Shown: positions 50,490 through 59,671, numbered from the stretch's first letter. The stretch is 64,000 bases of DNA from an uncultured Parolsenella sp. (GCF_934660935.1 NZ_CAKUIH010000002.1:1-64000); one strand, 5' to 3'. Program-made: numbers and translations. The notes: a model not told the origin generated them from the letters alone.

Positions 50490-53228
50490 GTGGCAGAGAA
50501 CACCCCCTCGGCCCAGGCGGCCGAGATGCCCAAGACATATGACCCGGCAACCACCGAGCCTGCGCTCATTGACCAGTGGATCAACGCTGGCTGCTATCAG
50601 CGCAGCAAGGGTGTAGGCGACTGCACCGTCGTCATCCCGCCGCCCAACGTCACCGGCGTGCTCCACATGGGCCATGCCATGGATGACTCGATTCAGGACA
50701 CCATCATTCGCTACAACCGCATGCGCGGCCGTTCCACTCGCTGGATCGTCGGCACGGACCACGCGGGTATCGCCACCCAGACCAAGGTGGACAAGAAGCT
50801 CAAGGCGGAGGGCATCTCCCGTCTCGAGATCGGCCGCGAGAAGTTCCTCGACGCCTGCTGGGATTGGCGCCGCGAGTACGGCGGAACCATCATCAAGCAG
50901 ATTCGCCGCATGGGCTGCTCGGTCGACTTCTCTGACGAGCGCTTCACGATGGACCCGGATTACGCCAAGGCCGTCCGCAAGGTCTTCTGCGACTGGTACC
51001 ACGACGGCCTGATCTATCGCGGCAAGCGCATCGTCAACTGGTGCCCCTCCTGCACCACCGCCATCTCCGATGACGAGGCCGAGTACAAGAACGAGAAGGG
51101 CCACCTCTGGCACCTCCGCTACCCGCTCACCGAGCCGGTGAACGGCCAGGAGTACATCGTGGTCGCCACCACGCGCCCGGAGACCATGCTCGGCGACACG
51201 GGCGTGGCCGTCAGCCCGTCTGATCCGGAGAAGGCCGCCTTCGTGGGCAAGACCGTCATGCTGCCCATCGTGAACCGCGAGATCCCCATCTTCTCGGACT
51301 ATCACGTCGACAAGGATTTCGGCTCCGGCTTCGTGAAGGTCACCCCGGCGCATGACCCCAATGACTACGCCATGGGCCAGGCGCACGACCTCCCACAGAT
51401 CAACATCTTCGACGAGCACGCCGTCGTCGTCGATGGCTACGGCGAGTTCACGGGCATGAACCGCGACGAGTGCCGCGAGGCCGTTATCGCCTGGTTCGAG
51501 GAGCATGGCCTGCTCGACCACGTCGACGAGCTCGAGCACTCCGTCATGCACTGCTATCGCTGCGACGCGGCCCTCGAGCCGTGGCTGTCCGAGCAGTGGT
51601 TCGTCGCCGTCGACAAGCTCAAGGGCCCGGCACTTGACGTCGTGAAGTCTGGCGAGGTCAAGTTCCACCCCGCTCGTTGGACTGACACCTACACCACCTG
51701 GATGGAGAACCTGAAGGACTGGTGCATTTCCCGTCAGCTCTGGTGGGGCCACCGCATCCCCGTCTTCTACTGCGAGGACTGCGGTTGGGAGGACGCCTGC
51801 ATGGATGACGTCCACGAGTGCCCGCACTGCCACGGCAAGCACGTCCACCAGGACGAGAACGTCCTCGACACCTGGTTCTCCTCGCAGCTGTGGACCTTCG
51901 CCACGCAGGGCTGGCCGGATCACCCGGAGCAGATGGAGGGCCACCACCCCACGACGGCGCTCGTCACCGCCCGCGACATCATCGCGCTGTGGGTCGCCCG
52001 CATGATCATGAGCTCGCTCTACTTCACCAAGGAGATCCCGTTCAAGGACGTGGTCATCTACGCCACGATCCTCGCCAAGGACGGCAGCCGCATGTCCAAG
52101 TCCAAGGGCAACGGCGTGAACCCGATGGACCTCATTGCCAAGTATGGTGCTGACGCCATGCGCTTCAATCTCCTGACGCTCATCACCAACAACCAGGACG
52201 TCAAGTTCGATGCCAACATCGACAAGAAGACGAAGGAGCTCATCGACAGCCCGCGCACTGAGCAGGCCAAGAGCTTCGTCACGAAGATCTGGAACGCGAG
52301 CCGCTTCGTCCTCATGAACATGGACGGCTACACGCCCGGTCCCGCCAAGGCCGCCACGCCCGAGGACGCCTGGATGCTCAGCCGCCTCGCCAAGATGGTG
52401 TCTGAGTCGACCAACCGCCTCGAGTCCTATGAGCTCGGTGACTACGCCCGCGAGCTCCAGAGCTTCTTCTGGGGCGAGGTCTGCGACTGGTACATCGAGC
52501 TTTGCAAGGGTCGTCTGCTCGACGGCGAGGGCGAGGAGCGCCTGCAGGTCCAGCGCAACCTCGTCTACGTCCTCGACGCGTCGCTGCGCATGCTGCACCC
52601 GGTCATGCCGTTCGTGACCGAGAGCGTGTGGGACACCATGCCCGCCAGCGAGCTCGATGCTGACGGCGAGGGCAACTACGCCGCGCATGCCGGCCGCTTC
52701 CTCATGATGGCCGCTTGGCCCGAGCCCGAGGCTCTTGCCGCCTTCGTCGATGACGAGGCCGAGTCCACGTTTGACATCGCTCGTCGCCTGGTCGCCGGCG
52801 TTCGCTCCGCTCGCGCCCGCTACAAGCTCTCTCCCAAGACCGAGCTTGCGGTCGTCGTCCGTACTGGTGCCGATGCCGTCTCCAAGCTCGCCAGCCAGAC
52901 TGACTTCGTCAAGAGTGTCGGCCGCGTGAGCGAGCTCACCGTCGCCGAGGATGCCGAGAAGCCCGCCGCCTCCGTCACGCTCGTCGAGAGCGACTTCGAG
53001 GCCTTCGTTGTCATGGGCGACCTCGTCGATTTCGCCGCCGAGGGCAAGAAGCTCGAGAAGGACCTTGCCAAGGCTGAGAAGGAGCTCGCTGGCGTCGAGC
53101 GCACCCTCTCCAACGAGGGCTTCCTCGCCAAGGCGACGGCCGAGGTCGTCGCTGCCAAGCGCGAGCGTGCCGCCGATCTTACCGCCACGGTCGAGCGCAT
53201 CAAGGCCCAGCTCGCGGACCTCGCCTAA
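50490..53228 (+). CDS. valS: Valyl-tRNA synthetase
   Basis: This 912-residue class I synthetase has the HIGH-type motif VLHMGHAMDD (about 54-63), the editing domain, KMSKS-type RMSKSKGNG (about 533-541), an anticodon-binding domain and the ValS-specific C-terminal coiled coil (about 845-910). The start is GTG at 50490 with GAGAGGA nine bases upstream. No T-box is visible. Confidence 0.96.
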   Translation: MAENTPSAQAAEMPKTYDPATTEPALIDQWINAGCYQRSKGVGDCTVVIPPPNVTGVLHMGHAMDDSIQDTIIRYNRMRGRSTRWIVGTDHAGIATQTKVDKKLKAEGISRLEIGREKFLDACWDWRREYGGTIIKQIRRMGCSVDFSDERFTMDPDYAKAVRKVFCDWYHDGLIYRGKRIVNWCPSCTTAISDDEAEYKNEKGHLWHLRYPLTEPVNGQEYIVVATTRPETMLGDTGVAVSPSDPEKAAFVGKTVMLPIVNREIPIFSDYHVDKDFGSGFVKVTPAHDPNDYAMGQAHDLPQINIFDEHAVVVDGYGEFTGMNRDECREAVIAWFEEHGLLDHVDELEHSVMHCYRCDAALEPWLSEQWFVAVDKLKGPALDVVKSGEVKFHPARWTDTYTTWMENLKDWCISRQLWWGHRIPVFYCEDCGWEDACMDDVHECPHCHGKHVHQDENVLDTWFSSQLWTFATQGWPDHPEQMEGHHPTTALVTARDIIALWVARMIMSSLYFTKEIPFKDVVIYATILAKDGSRMSKSKGNGVNPMDLIAKYGADAMRFNLLTLITNNQDVKFDANIDKKTKELIDSPRTEQAKSFVTKIWNASRFVLMNMDGYTPGPAKAATPEDAWMLSRLAKMVSESTNRLESYELGDYARELQSFFWGEVCDWYIELCKGRLLDGEGEERLQVQRNLVYVLDASLRMLHPVMPFVTESVWDTMPASELDADGEGNYAAHAGRFLMMAAWPEPEALAAFVDDEAESTFDIARRLVAGVRSARARYKLSPKTELAVVVRTGADAVSKLASQTDFVKSVGRVSELTVAEDAEKPAASVTLVESDFEAFVVMGDLVDFAAEGKKLEKDLAKAEKELAGVERTLSNEGFLAKATAEVVAAKRERAADLTATVERIKAQLADLA

Positions 53229-53236
53229 GGCGATCC

Positions 53237-53827
53237 GTGGCTACCGTGCCACTCGATAAGAAACAGCTGAGGACCCAGCTCCTGGCACTTCGCCGGGGGC
53301 TGGGTCCTTCCGTTCGCGCCGAGGTCGACGCGCGGATTGCGGCTGCCGTGATGGCGACCGAGGAATGGCGCGAGGCTCCGGCGGTTCTCGCGTACCTCTC
53401 CGTGAGGGATGAGGTCGATACGCGCGAGCTCGTGCGCCTTGCCTGGGATGCCGGTAAGGTGGTGGCGGCACCGCGCGTGACGGGTCCTCGCTCTCTCGCG
53501 TGGTATCGCGTCGAGGCGGGCGACGAGCTCGAAGCAAGCGCGATGGGCATCGAAGAGCCGGTGGCGCGCGGGGAGCGGCGCGTCGACCCTGCGTGCCTCG
53601 GTGAGCACTCGGTCGCGCTCGTTCCAGGTCTCGCCTTTGACGAGATGGGCTACCGCCTGGGTTATGGCGGCGGCTTCTATGACGCGTTCCTCGAGCGATT
53701 CAGGGGCGTCTCCATCGGGCTTTGTCGGGATGCGGTGCTGATGCCGTCCCTCGCCGACATGGGTGCCCTCGAGACACACGACCGTGCCGTCGGCATCGTC
53801 GCCACCGAGAGCCGCCTACTTCGCTAG
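53237..53827 (+). CDS. 5-formyltetrahydrofolate cyclo-ligase
   Basis: This 196-residue enzyme has an N-terminal basic KKQLRTQLLALRRGL, LVPGLAFDEMGYRLGYGGGFYDAFL (ends cited; about 125-150), and the ATP-contacting GYGGGFYD. It recycles 5-formyl-THF to methenyl-THF, linking to the one-carbon genes at the end of the window. A GTG at 53237, eight bases after valS, is the probable start. Confidence 0.9.
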   Translation: MATVPLDKKQLRTQLLALRRGLGPSVRAEVDARIAAAVMATEEWREAPAVLAYLSVRDEVDTRELVRLAWDAGKVVAAPRVTGPRSLAWYRVEAGDELEASAMGIEEPVARGERRVDPACLGEHSVALVPGLAFDEMGYRLGYGGGFYDAFLERFRGVSIGLCRDAVLMPSLADMGALETHDRAVGIVATESRLLR

Positions 53828-53906
53828 CGCTTTTGACCCGCCCCGCGAATGCTTGTGGCCCGCTCCGCGTATCGATGACCGAGCGTTGACTTGGTCTGAG
53901 CCGTCC

Positions 53907-54668
53907 CTACGCCAGCACGCGCTCCATATGGCGCTTGGCGCGCGAGAGCGCCTCCTTGATGAGCTCCTGCTTGTCTTCGGTGAGGCGATAGGAGGGCGTC
54001 GTAACTGACAATCCGTACTGAATCGTGCCATGGCTGCGTATGCCTATGCCGATGCACTGAACGGCCTTCGTCGCCTCTTCCCGGTCATAGGCGAAGCCCT
54101 CGTTCCTTATCTCGGCAAGCTGGTCGATGAACTCATCGACAGTTCGCACCGTGGCGTCGGTGGGTCGCTCGAGCGGCTCATGGAGCATCGCGCGCACTTT
54201 CTCCTCGTCCATTTCGCTTACGAGCGCCTTGCCGATCGCCGTGTAGTGGATGGGCAGCGTCTTACCGATGCTCGAGGTGAGGCGCACGGGCTGGGGCGAG
54301 TCCACCTTGGCGATGTAGAGCACACGACCACGGTCGAGAACGCCGAGCTGACAGGTCTCCCCGCATGCGTTCGTTACGTCTCGCATCGCTGCCATGAACA
54401 GGCTTATCGAGGTGCTCTCGCGATCGAACGACTTGCCGAGCAGATACGTCTTGAGGCCGATGGAGTAGCGCTTCGTCGTGTCGTCATAAGCGACGTAGCT
54501 GGTATCGGCCATCGTGTGCAGGATGGGGGAGAGGCTCCCCTTGGGCGCGTTCACCTCGCGGCAGATCTCTGCCATCGTGAGTCCCTCGGAAGCGTTCGCA
54601 AGCGCCTCGAAGATATCGAGAACGCGCTTTGTCGAGCGATGTTGGGTCTTATCCTCATCCGTTGTCAT
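53907..54668 (-). CDS. IclR-family transcriptional regulator of the sugar-acid cluster
   Basis: This 253-residue protein has an N-terminal winged helix (about 10-70: RVLDIFEALANASEGLTMAEI and APKGSLSPILHTM) and a C-terminal IclR effector domain (ICIRS-like CIGIGIRSHG). It is transcribed away from the dehydratase/permease cluster. Two identical-type palindromes lie in the shared gap. By position it corresponds to the IclR regulator Cj0480c of the Campylobacter fucose locus. The ATG at 54668 follows GGGAGCTC. A 14-codon upstream extension would run into a tandem duplication and is rejected. Confidence 0.9.
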   Translation of the reverse strand: MTTDEDKTQHRSTKRVLDIFEALANASEGLTMAEICREVNAPKGSLSPILHTMADTSYVAYDDTTKRYSIGLKTYLLGKSFDRESTSISLFMAAMRDVTNACGETCQLGVLDRGRVLYIAKVDSPQPVRLTSSIGKTLPIHYTAIGKALVSEMDEEKVRAMLHEPLERPTDATVRTVDEFIDQLAEIRNEGFAYDREEATKAVQCIGIGIRSHGTIQYGLSVTTPSYRLTEDKQELIKEALSRAKRHMERVLA

Positions 54669-54681
54669 TTTTTGAGCTCCC

Positions 54682-54805
54682 TTGGGGCAAAAGTCGGGTC
54701 CGGAGGCCATGCGCGCAGCCTCGGTTCTTCAGGTTTCTAGTCATTGGGGCAAAAGCCGGGTCCGGAGGCCATGCGTGCGGCCTCGGCTATTCAGGTTCCT
54801 AGTCA
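54682..54805. repeat. Tandem duplication, 62 bp x 2, upstream of the IclR gene
   Basis: Units at 54682-54743 and 54744-54805 begin TTGGGGCAAAAG(T/C)CGGG and end CTAGTCA, with several substitutions between them. The phrase CAAAAGCCGG(G)TCCGGAGGC in the unit also occurs at about 15880-15900, just outside element A. Confidence 0.9.
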
Positions 54806-54826
54806 TTCTTAGCACTGATTCCTAGA

Positions 54827-54842
54827 GTTCGCAAATACGAAC
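54827..54842. promoter_or_regulatory. IclR-type operator 1
   Basis: A 16-bp palindrome GTTCG-CAAATA-CGAAC. It is closer to the IclR gene and probably mediates autoregulation. A further half-site CCGTTCGC follows at 54843-54850. Confidence 0.7.
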
Positions 54843-54943
54843 GCCGTTCGCAGAGAAATTACTACCGCCCACGGATACCCGGAGCGCCACCCTTTCACGC
54901 GCCAAGCGATAGAATTACCCTGCAATTGCAATTTGGGAACGAG

Positions 54944-54959
54944 GTTCGCATATCCGAAC
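54944..54959. promoter_or_regulatory. IclR-type operator 2
   Basis: A 16-bp palindrome GTTCG-CATATC-CGAAC, with the same arms as operator 1 and 117 bp away. It is 91 bp before the dehydratase start and likely controls the catabolic operon. Confidence 0.7.
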
Positions 54960-55049
54960 AAAACGGATTCAGGCAACACCAACGGATGCCAGGCGCTGCG
55001 CTTGGTCTTTGTGGGCAATGAACCGTCCCAGAAAGAGGGAGGATCGTTC

Positions 55050-56564
55050 ATGAGAAACGGCGTCATCATCGACGAGAAGGACAACGTCGTCGTCGCCATT
55101 CACGAGCTCGAGGCTGGCACTGACGTCGCCTATCCGCTGCCTGGCGGAGGCGAGGGCCATGTCGTGACTCGCGAGCACATTCCGCTGTTCCACAAGATCG
55201 CGCGCACGGATATCAAGCGTGGCGAGAAGGTCATGAAGTACGGCGAGTACATCGGTGTCGCCACCGCTGACATCGCGGCGGGCGAGCATGTGCACACGCA
55301 CAACTGCTCCAGCTCCGATGACCTCAAGGACACGGATGCCAACGACGTGACCTCCGCTGCCTCCGACGCCATTTCTCCTGTGGCCGCGCCCAAGTCCACC
55401 CGCACCTTCCGCGGCTACCGTCGAGCGGACGGTCAAGTGGGCATCCGCAACCACGTGCTCGTCCTCCCCACGAGCATCTGCGCCTCTGACACCACGGAGC
55501 GCATCGCCCGCGCCGTCAGCGGCTGCGTGACGTTCCACAACCAGAACGGCTGCAGCCAGGTGAACGTCGACCAGCAGCTCACGCTCGACACGCTCGCTGG
55601 CCTTGCGGCAAACCCCAACGTCTATGCCGTGCTTGCCGTCTCGCTCGGCTGCGAGGGCTGCCAGAATGACCTCGTCATCGATGCCATCCGCAAGCGCTGC
55701 GACAAGCCCGTCCGCTCGCTGATCATCCAGAAGGTCGGCGGTTCCATCAAGGCCGTCGAGGAGGGCACGCGCATCGCCCGCGAGCTCGTCCGCGCCGCAA
55801 GCCTGTGCGAGCGAGAGGACGTGCCGGTCTCCGAGCTCATCTTTGGTACCAACTGCGGCGGCTCCGACACCTCGAGTGGCCTGGGCTCCAACCCGCTCAT
55901 CGGCGAGGTGTCCGACTGGATGGTCTCGCAGGGCGCCACGACCGTCCTGTGCGAGACGCCCGAGCTGTTCGGCGGCGAGCACATCCTCGCGCGCCGCGCC
56001 TCCACGCCCGAGGTGGGCGAGCAGATCCTCAAGATCGTGCGCGACTACGAGAAGTACGTGCAGATGTTCGGCGCCGAGATGCGTGAGGGCAACCCCAGCC
56101 CCGGCAACATGGCCGGCGGTCTGACGACGCTCGAGGAGAAGTCCCTCGGCTGCATCCACAAGGCGGGTCACAGCCCCATCAACGCCGTCTATCCCTATGC
56201 GGCTAAGCTCAAGAGCCACGAGGGCCTCGTCATCATGGACACGCCGGGCAACGATCCGTCCAGCGTGGGCGGCATCATCGCCGGCGGTTGCCAGCTCGTG
56301 ATCTTCTCGACGGGTCTCGGCACGCCCACGGGCAATGCCATCGCGCCTGTGCTCCGCATCACGGCCAATGGCCGCACGGCCCAGACCATGGCCGATAACA
56401 TCGACTTCGACGCGCAGGCCACGATCTATGGGCCCGAGTCCATGGAAGAGCTTCGCGACCGCCTCATCGACCAGATCATCGCCGTCTGCAATGGCGAGCC
56501 TACCTGCGCCGAGGCACTTGGCTACACCGAGACGGCTCTCCCGCACCTGTGCAACTACATGTAA
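55050..56564 (+). CDS. UxaA-family sugar-acid dehydratase (altronate/fuconate type)
   Basis: This 504-residue protein has an N-terminal SAF domain (about 1-90) and a UxaA/GarD catalytic domain (about 120-500). The catalytic domain has QVGIRNHVLVLPT, NQNGCSQ, SLGCEGCQ, IFGTNCGGSDTSSG and DTPGNDPSS. Conserved cysteines could ligand iron. Family members remove water from aldonic acids to give 2-keto-3-deoxy acids. In this context L-fuconate is the best candidate. The C. jejuni counterpart is split into two genes (Cj0482/Cj0483); here it is one intact frame. The ATG at 55050 follows GAGGGAGGA. Confidence 0.88.
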   Translation: MRNGVIIDEKDNVVVAIHELEAGTDVAYPLPGGGEGHVVTREHIPLFHKIARTDIKRGEKVMKYGEYIGVATADIAAGEHVHTHNCSSSDDLKDTDANDVTSAASDAISPVAAPKSTRTFRGYRRADGQVGIRNHVLVLPTSICASDTTERIARAVSGCVTFHNQNGCSQVNVDQQLTLDTLAGLAANPNVYAVLAVSLGCEGCQNDLVIDAIRKRCDKPVRSLIIQKVGGSIKAVEEGTRIARELVRAASLCEREDVPVSELIFGTNCGGSDTSSGLGSNPLIGEVSDWMVSQGATTVLCETPELFGGEHILARRASTPEVGEQILKIVRDYEKYVQMFGAEMREGNPSPGNMAGGLTTLEEKSLGCIHKAGHSPINAVYPYAAKLKSHEGLVIMDTPGNDPSSVGGIIAGGCQLVIFSTGLGTPTGNAIAPVLRITANGRTAQTMADNIDFDAQATIYGPESMEELRDRLIDQIIAVCNGEPTCAEALGYTETALPHLCNYM

Positions 56565-56780
56565 CAAAGACACGCCTGGTTGATTCGCTCTAGCTGCCTT
56601 TGCGAGCGGATCACACCAAGCAGTCCCGGGGGCGCCAGTTACCGCCGAAGGCGTCGCCGTCGCAAACACTAGGCATCACCGTGGGTCAAACCGCGTGATA
56701 CATACGACGCAGCCCCCCAATAGCTGCGTCAGGACAAGTACCGGGGAAGGAATACCCGGAACAACCAGAAGGAGCGCATC

Positions 56781-57572
56781 ATGGATCTTCATCTCGAGGG
56801 CAAGGTCGTTTTCGTCACTGGTGGCTTCAAGGGCATCGGCAAGGGCATCGCTCTGCAGCTTGCTCGTGAGGGCGCTGTCCCCGTGGTCCTGAACCGCAAG
56901 GACGGTGTCGAGGACGAGTTCCGCGCCGAGATCTCCGAGATCACCAAGACGTTCGAGATGTACTACATCGACCTCAACGACACCGATGCCATCAAGCCCA
57001 TCGTCGAGGAGGTCTACAAGAAGTATGGCCACATCGACGGCGTCGTGAACAACGCTGGCCGCAACGACAACCTCGAGCTTGAGACCACGAGCTGGCAGGA
57101 CTTCGAGAAGTCCCTGCACGGCAACCTCACGCACTACTTCGAGCTCGTCCACGAGACCTGCCCGTACCTCAAGGAGTCCAAGGGCTCCATCGTGAACATC
57201 GCTTCCAAGGTCGCTCTCACCGGCCAGGGCAAGACGACGGCCTACGCCGCCGCCAAGGGCGCCATCCTCGGCCTCACCCGTGAGTGGGCCGCCGCTCTCG
57301 TCCACGACTCCGTGCGTGTCAACGCCATCGTCGTCGCCGAGGCCTGGACGCCGCTGTACGCCAACTGGATCAAGACCTTCGGTGACGAGGAGGCCCAGCA
57401 GAAGCGTCTGTCCCTCATCACGGACCGCATCCCGCTGGAGCACCGCATGACCTCCACCGAGGAGATTGCCGACACCACGTGCTTCCTGCTCTCCGACCGC
57501 TCCAGCCACACCACCGGCCAGTGGTGCAACGTCGACGGCGGCTACGTCAACCTCGACCGCGCGATTGACTAG
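56781..57572 (+). CDS. SDR dehydrogenase, FucX-like (L-fucose dehydrogenase candidate)
   Basis: This 263-residue SDR has TGGFKGIGKGIA (cofactor loop, about 14-25), NNAG (about 92-95), Ser in NIASKVA, YAAAKGA (Tyr-Lys) and the ending GQWCNVDGGYVNLDRAID. The C-terminal WCNVDGGY-LDRA phrase resembles Campylobacter Cj0485/FucX. It would oxidise L-fucose (or a related sugar) to the lactone. An AGAAGGAGC ribosome binding site precedes it. The 216-bp gap before it holds no gene; a hairpin (GCAGC...GCTGC near 56710-56728) may allow differential expression. Confidence 0.82.
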   Translation: MDLHLEGKVVFVTGGFKGIGKGIALQLAREGAVPVVLNRKDGVEDEFRAEISEITKTFEMYYIDLNDTDAIKPIVEEVYKKYGHIDGVVNNAGRNDNLELETTSWQDFEKSLHGNLTHYFELVHETCPYLKESKGSIVNIASKVALTGQGKTTAYAAAKGAILGLTREWAAALVHDSVRVNAIVVAEAWTPLYANWIKTFGDEEAQQKRLSLITDRIPLEHRMTSTEEIADTTCFLLSDRSSHTTGQWCNVDGGYVNLDRAID

Positions 57573-57598
57573 TCCGCGGTCTGAAAGAGGGCTTTCGA

Positions 57599-58867
57599 AT
57601 GTCTGATCCCACCAAGAAGGCGAGCTCGAAGGGTTCTGCGGCGACCGTCGCCATCGTCCTCGTTACTTCGCTGTTCTTCGTCTGGGGCCTGACCATGAAC
57701 CTGGTCAATGCCCTGAACAGCCCCATGGCTAACTACCTGGAGCTTTCCGGTACTGAGGCGAGCCTCCTGCAGGTCGCTTACTACGGCGCCTATTTCGTGA
57801 TGGCCATTCCCGCCTCCATCGTGGCCAAGAAGTTTGGCTACAAGGGTGGCGTCATCATGGGCCTCGCCCTGTTCGTGCTCGGCTCGCTCGTCACCGTGCC
57901 TGCCACTAACGTTGCCTCGTACGGCATGTTCCTGCTCGCCATGTTCGTGATCGCGGCCGGTGCCTCGACGCTCGAGACCAACTGCAACCCCTACATCACC
58001 AAGCTTGGCGACGAGCAGCACGAGTCCATGCGTCTGAACCTCGCCCAGTCCTTCAACGGCGTTGGCAACATCGTGGGCCCGCTCATCCTCTCGCAGTTCC
58101 TCGGCAGCACCGTCGCCGCGGGCCAGCCGGGATTCGCCGAGGCGAAGCTGGCGTTCCTCTCCAGCATGCGCGGCATGTACATCGTGATCGCCGTCGTGCT
58201 CGCCATCGTGCTTGCCATCTTCCTCTTCGTGAAGCTCCCGACGCCTCCCGGTGACGAGGAGGAGGCTGCGAACGCCTCTGCCGAGAAGGTCACCTTCGGC
58301 TCCATGCTCAAGCGTCCCTACTTTGCGCTTGGCGTTCTTGCGGAGTTCATCTTCATCGGCCTGCAGGTCGCCGGCATGTCGCTGTTCTCCACCTTCGCGA
58401 TGCAGCAGTGGCCTGGCATGACCGCCGGCACCGCCGCGGCGTACCTCTCGATCCTCTCGCTGCTGTTCACCGTGGGCCGCTTCGTCTCCACGCCGATCAT
58501 GGCCAAGGTCGACGCCGGTAAGCTGCTCGGCGTCTATATGACCGTTTCCGCCGTGCTCTTCTTCGTCGCGTTCCTCGGCCTTGGCCCGGTCTCGGTCATC
58601 GCGATGATCGTGTCGTACCTGTTCGTCTCCATCGGCTACCCGGTCGTCTTCTCGCTTACACTCACGGGCTTCCAGGGCTCTGCCGTCAAGACCGGTTCCT
58701 CCGCGCTCGTCATGTCGATCGTGGGCGCCGCCCTCATTCCGCTGCTGATGAGTGCCATTGCCGATGCCGCTGGCATCAACGTCGCACTGCTCGTCGCGGT
58801 CCCGGGCTTCCTCTACGTCGCCTGGTATGGCCTGTTTGGCTGCAAGATCGGTCTGGAAAGGAAGTAG
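57599..58867 (+). CDS. fucP: FucP-type MFS permease (L-fucose:H+ symporter family)
   Basis: This 422-residue protein has twelve helices. It aligns along FucP by SLFFVWG (24-30), YKGGVIMGLALFVLGS, the Glu126 segment AAGASTLETNCNP (equivalent to E. coli Glu135), RLNLAQSFNGVG and MTAGTAAAYL. The position of E. coli Asp46 (NNLNDIL) reads MNLVNAL here, so the aspartate is replaced by asparagine (Asn37). This may alter proton coupling or sugar preference. It lies 26 bp after the SDR gene, in one operon. Confidence 0.85.
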   Translation: MSDPTKKASSKGSAATVAIVLVTSLFFVWGLTMNLVNALNSPMANYLELSGTEASLLQVAYYGAYFVMAIPASIVAKKFGYKGGVIMGLALFVLGSLVTVPATNVASYGMFLLAMFVIAAGASTLETNCNPYITKLGDEQHESMRLNLAQSFNGVGNIVGPLILSQFLGSTVAAGQPGFAEAKLAFLSSMRGMYIVIAVVLAIVLAIFLFVKLPTPPGDEEEAANASAEKVTFGSMLKRPYFALGVLAEFIFIGLQVAGMSLFSTFAMQQWPGMTAGTAAAYLSILSLLFTVGRFVSTPIMAKVDAGKLLGVYMTVSAVLFFVAFLGLGPVSVIAMIVSYLFVSIGYPVVFSLTLTGFQGSAVKTGSSALVMSIVGAALIPLLMSAIADAAGINVALLVAVPGFLYVAWYGLFGCKIGLERK

Positions 58868-58873
58868 CTCAAC

Positions 58874-59671
58874 ATGTCTGATCTCAAGGTTGTCGATTCC
58901 CACTTCCACGTGTGGAACCTCGATACGCAGAGCCTGCCCTGGCTTGACGGCACCGACGGCACCATCACCCACACCTACAAGGTGGAGGACCTCGAGGCTG
59001 AGTATGCCCGCCAGGCTGGCGTGGAGTTCGTCGGTGGCGTGTACGTCGAGGTAGACTGCGCTGACCACGAGGCCGAGGACAAGATCGCCTACGATCTCAA
59101 GGCCGCCCACCCCAAGATGCTCGCCTGCATGCTTCGCAGCGACGTCTCCCCGTGGATGCGCGTCCCCGCGTTTGCCGCCGGCATTCGCGAGCCGCTCCAC
59201 ATCGACTCCGAGCCCAAGGGCCGTTGCCTCGAGTCCAGCTTCGTCGAGGGCCTGCACACGCTGGCCGCCAAGGGCCTGCCGTTTGAGTCCTGCAACCGCG
59301 TGAACGAGCTCGAGGACGCCTACGAGGCATTCGCCCAGGCGCCCGAGGAGACCGTCATCCTGAACCACCTCGGCAACGTCGAGGCGCTCACGCCGGAGTG
59401 GTGTGCGGTCATGAAGAAGTTCGCGACCCTGCCGAACCTCTACGTGAAGGTCTCTGGCTTCCCCACGGCCGACAAGCAGTTCGTCTCCGAGCTGCTCAAG
59501 TTCACGCGCGACACGTTCGACCCCAAGAAGCTCCTGTACGCGTCCAACTGGCCCGTCGTCAAGCTCTACAGCTCCTTCGACGAGCACTTCCAGACGCTGC
59601 GCGACGCGTTTGGCGACGACGAGGACTTCTTCATGAACAACGCCGTGCGTGCGTATGGCCTCGAGCTCTAA
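58874..59671 (+). CDS. Amidohydrolase-2 family lactonase (fuconolactonase candidate)
   Basis: This 265-residue TIM-barrel hydrolase of the COG3618 type has VDSHFHVWNLD at the N-terminus (HxH metal site, about 8-12), VILNHLGNVE in the middle and YASNWPVVKLY with the metal-binding Asp position replaced by the family's SNWP motif. Related enzymes hydrolyse L-fucono- or rhamnono-lactone. It corresponds to Campylobacter Cj0487. The ribosome binding site lies inside the fucP end (AAAGGAAG), and the gap is 6 bp. Confidence 0.85.
   Translation: MSDLKVVDSHFHVWNLDTQSLPWLDGTDGTITHTYKVEDLEAEYARQAGVEFVGGVYVEVDCADHEAEDKIAYDLKAAHPKMLACMLRSDVSPWMRVPAFAAGIREPLHIDSEPKGRCLESSFVEGLHTLAAKGLPFESCNRVNELEDAYEAFAQAPEETVILNHLGNVEALTPEWCAVMKKFATLPNLYVKVSGFPTADKQFVSELLKFTRDTFDPKKLLYASNWPVVKLYSSFDEHFQTLRDAFGDDEDFFMNNAVRAYGLEL

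Noticed and set aside
54669..54710. Fourteen-residue N-terminal extension of the IclR regulator
   Set aside because: It is translated from the 62-bp tandem duplication and lacks a ribosome binding site; ATG at 54668 has one.
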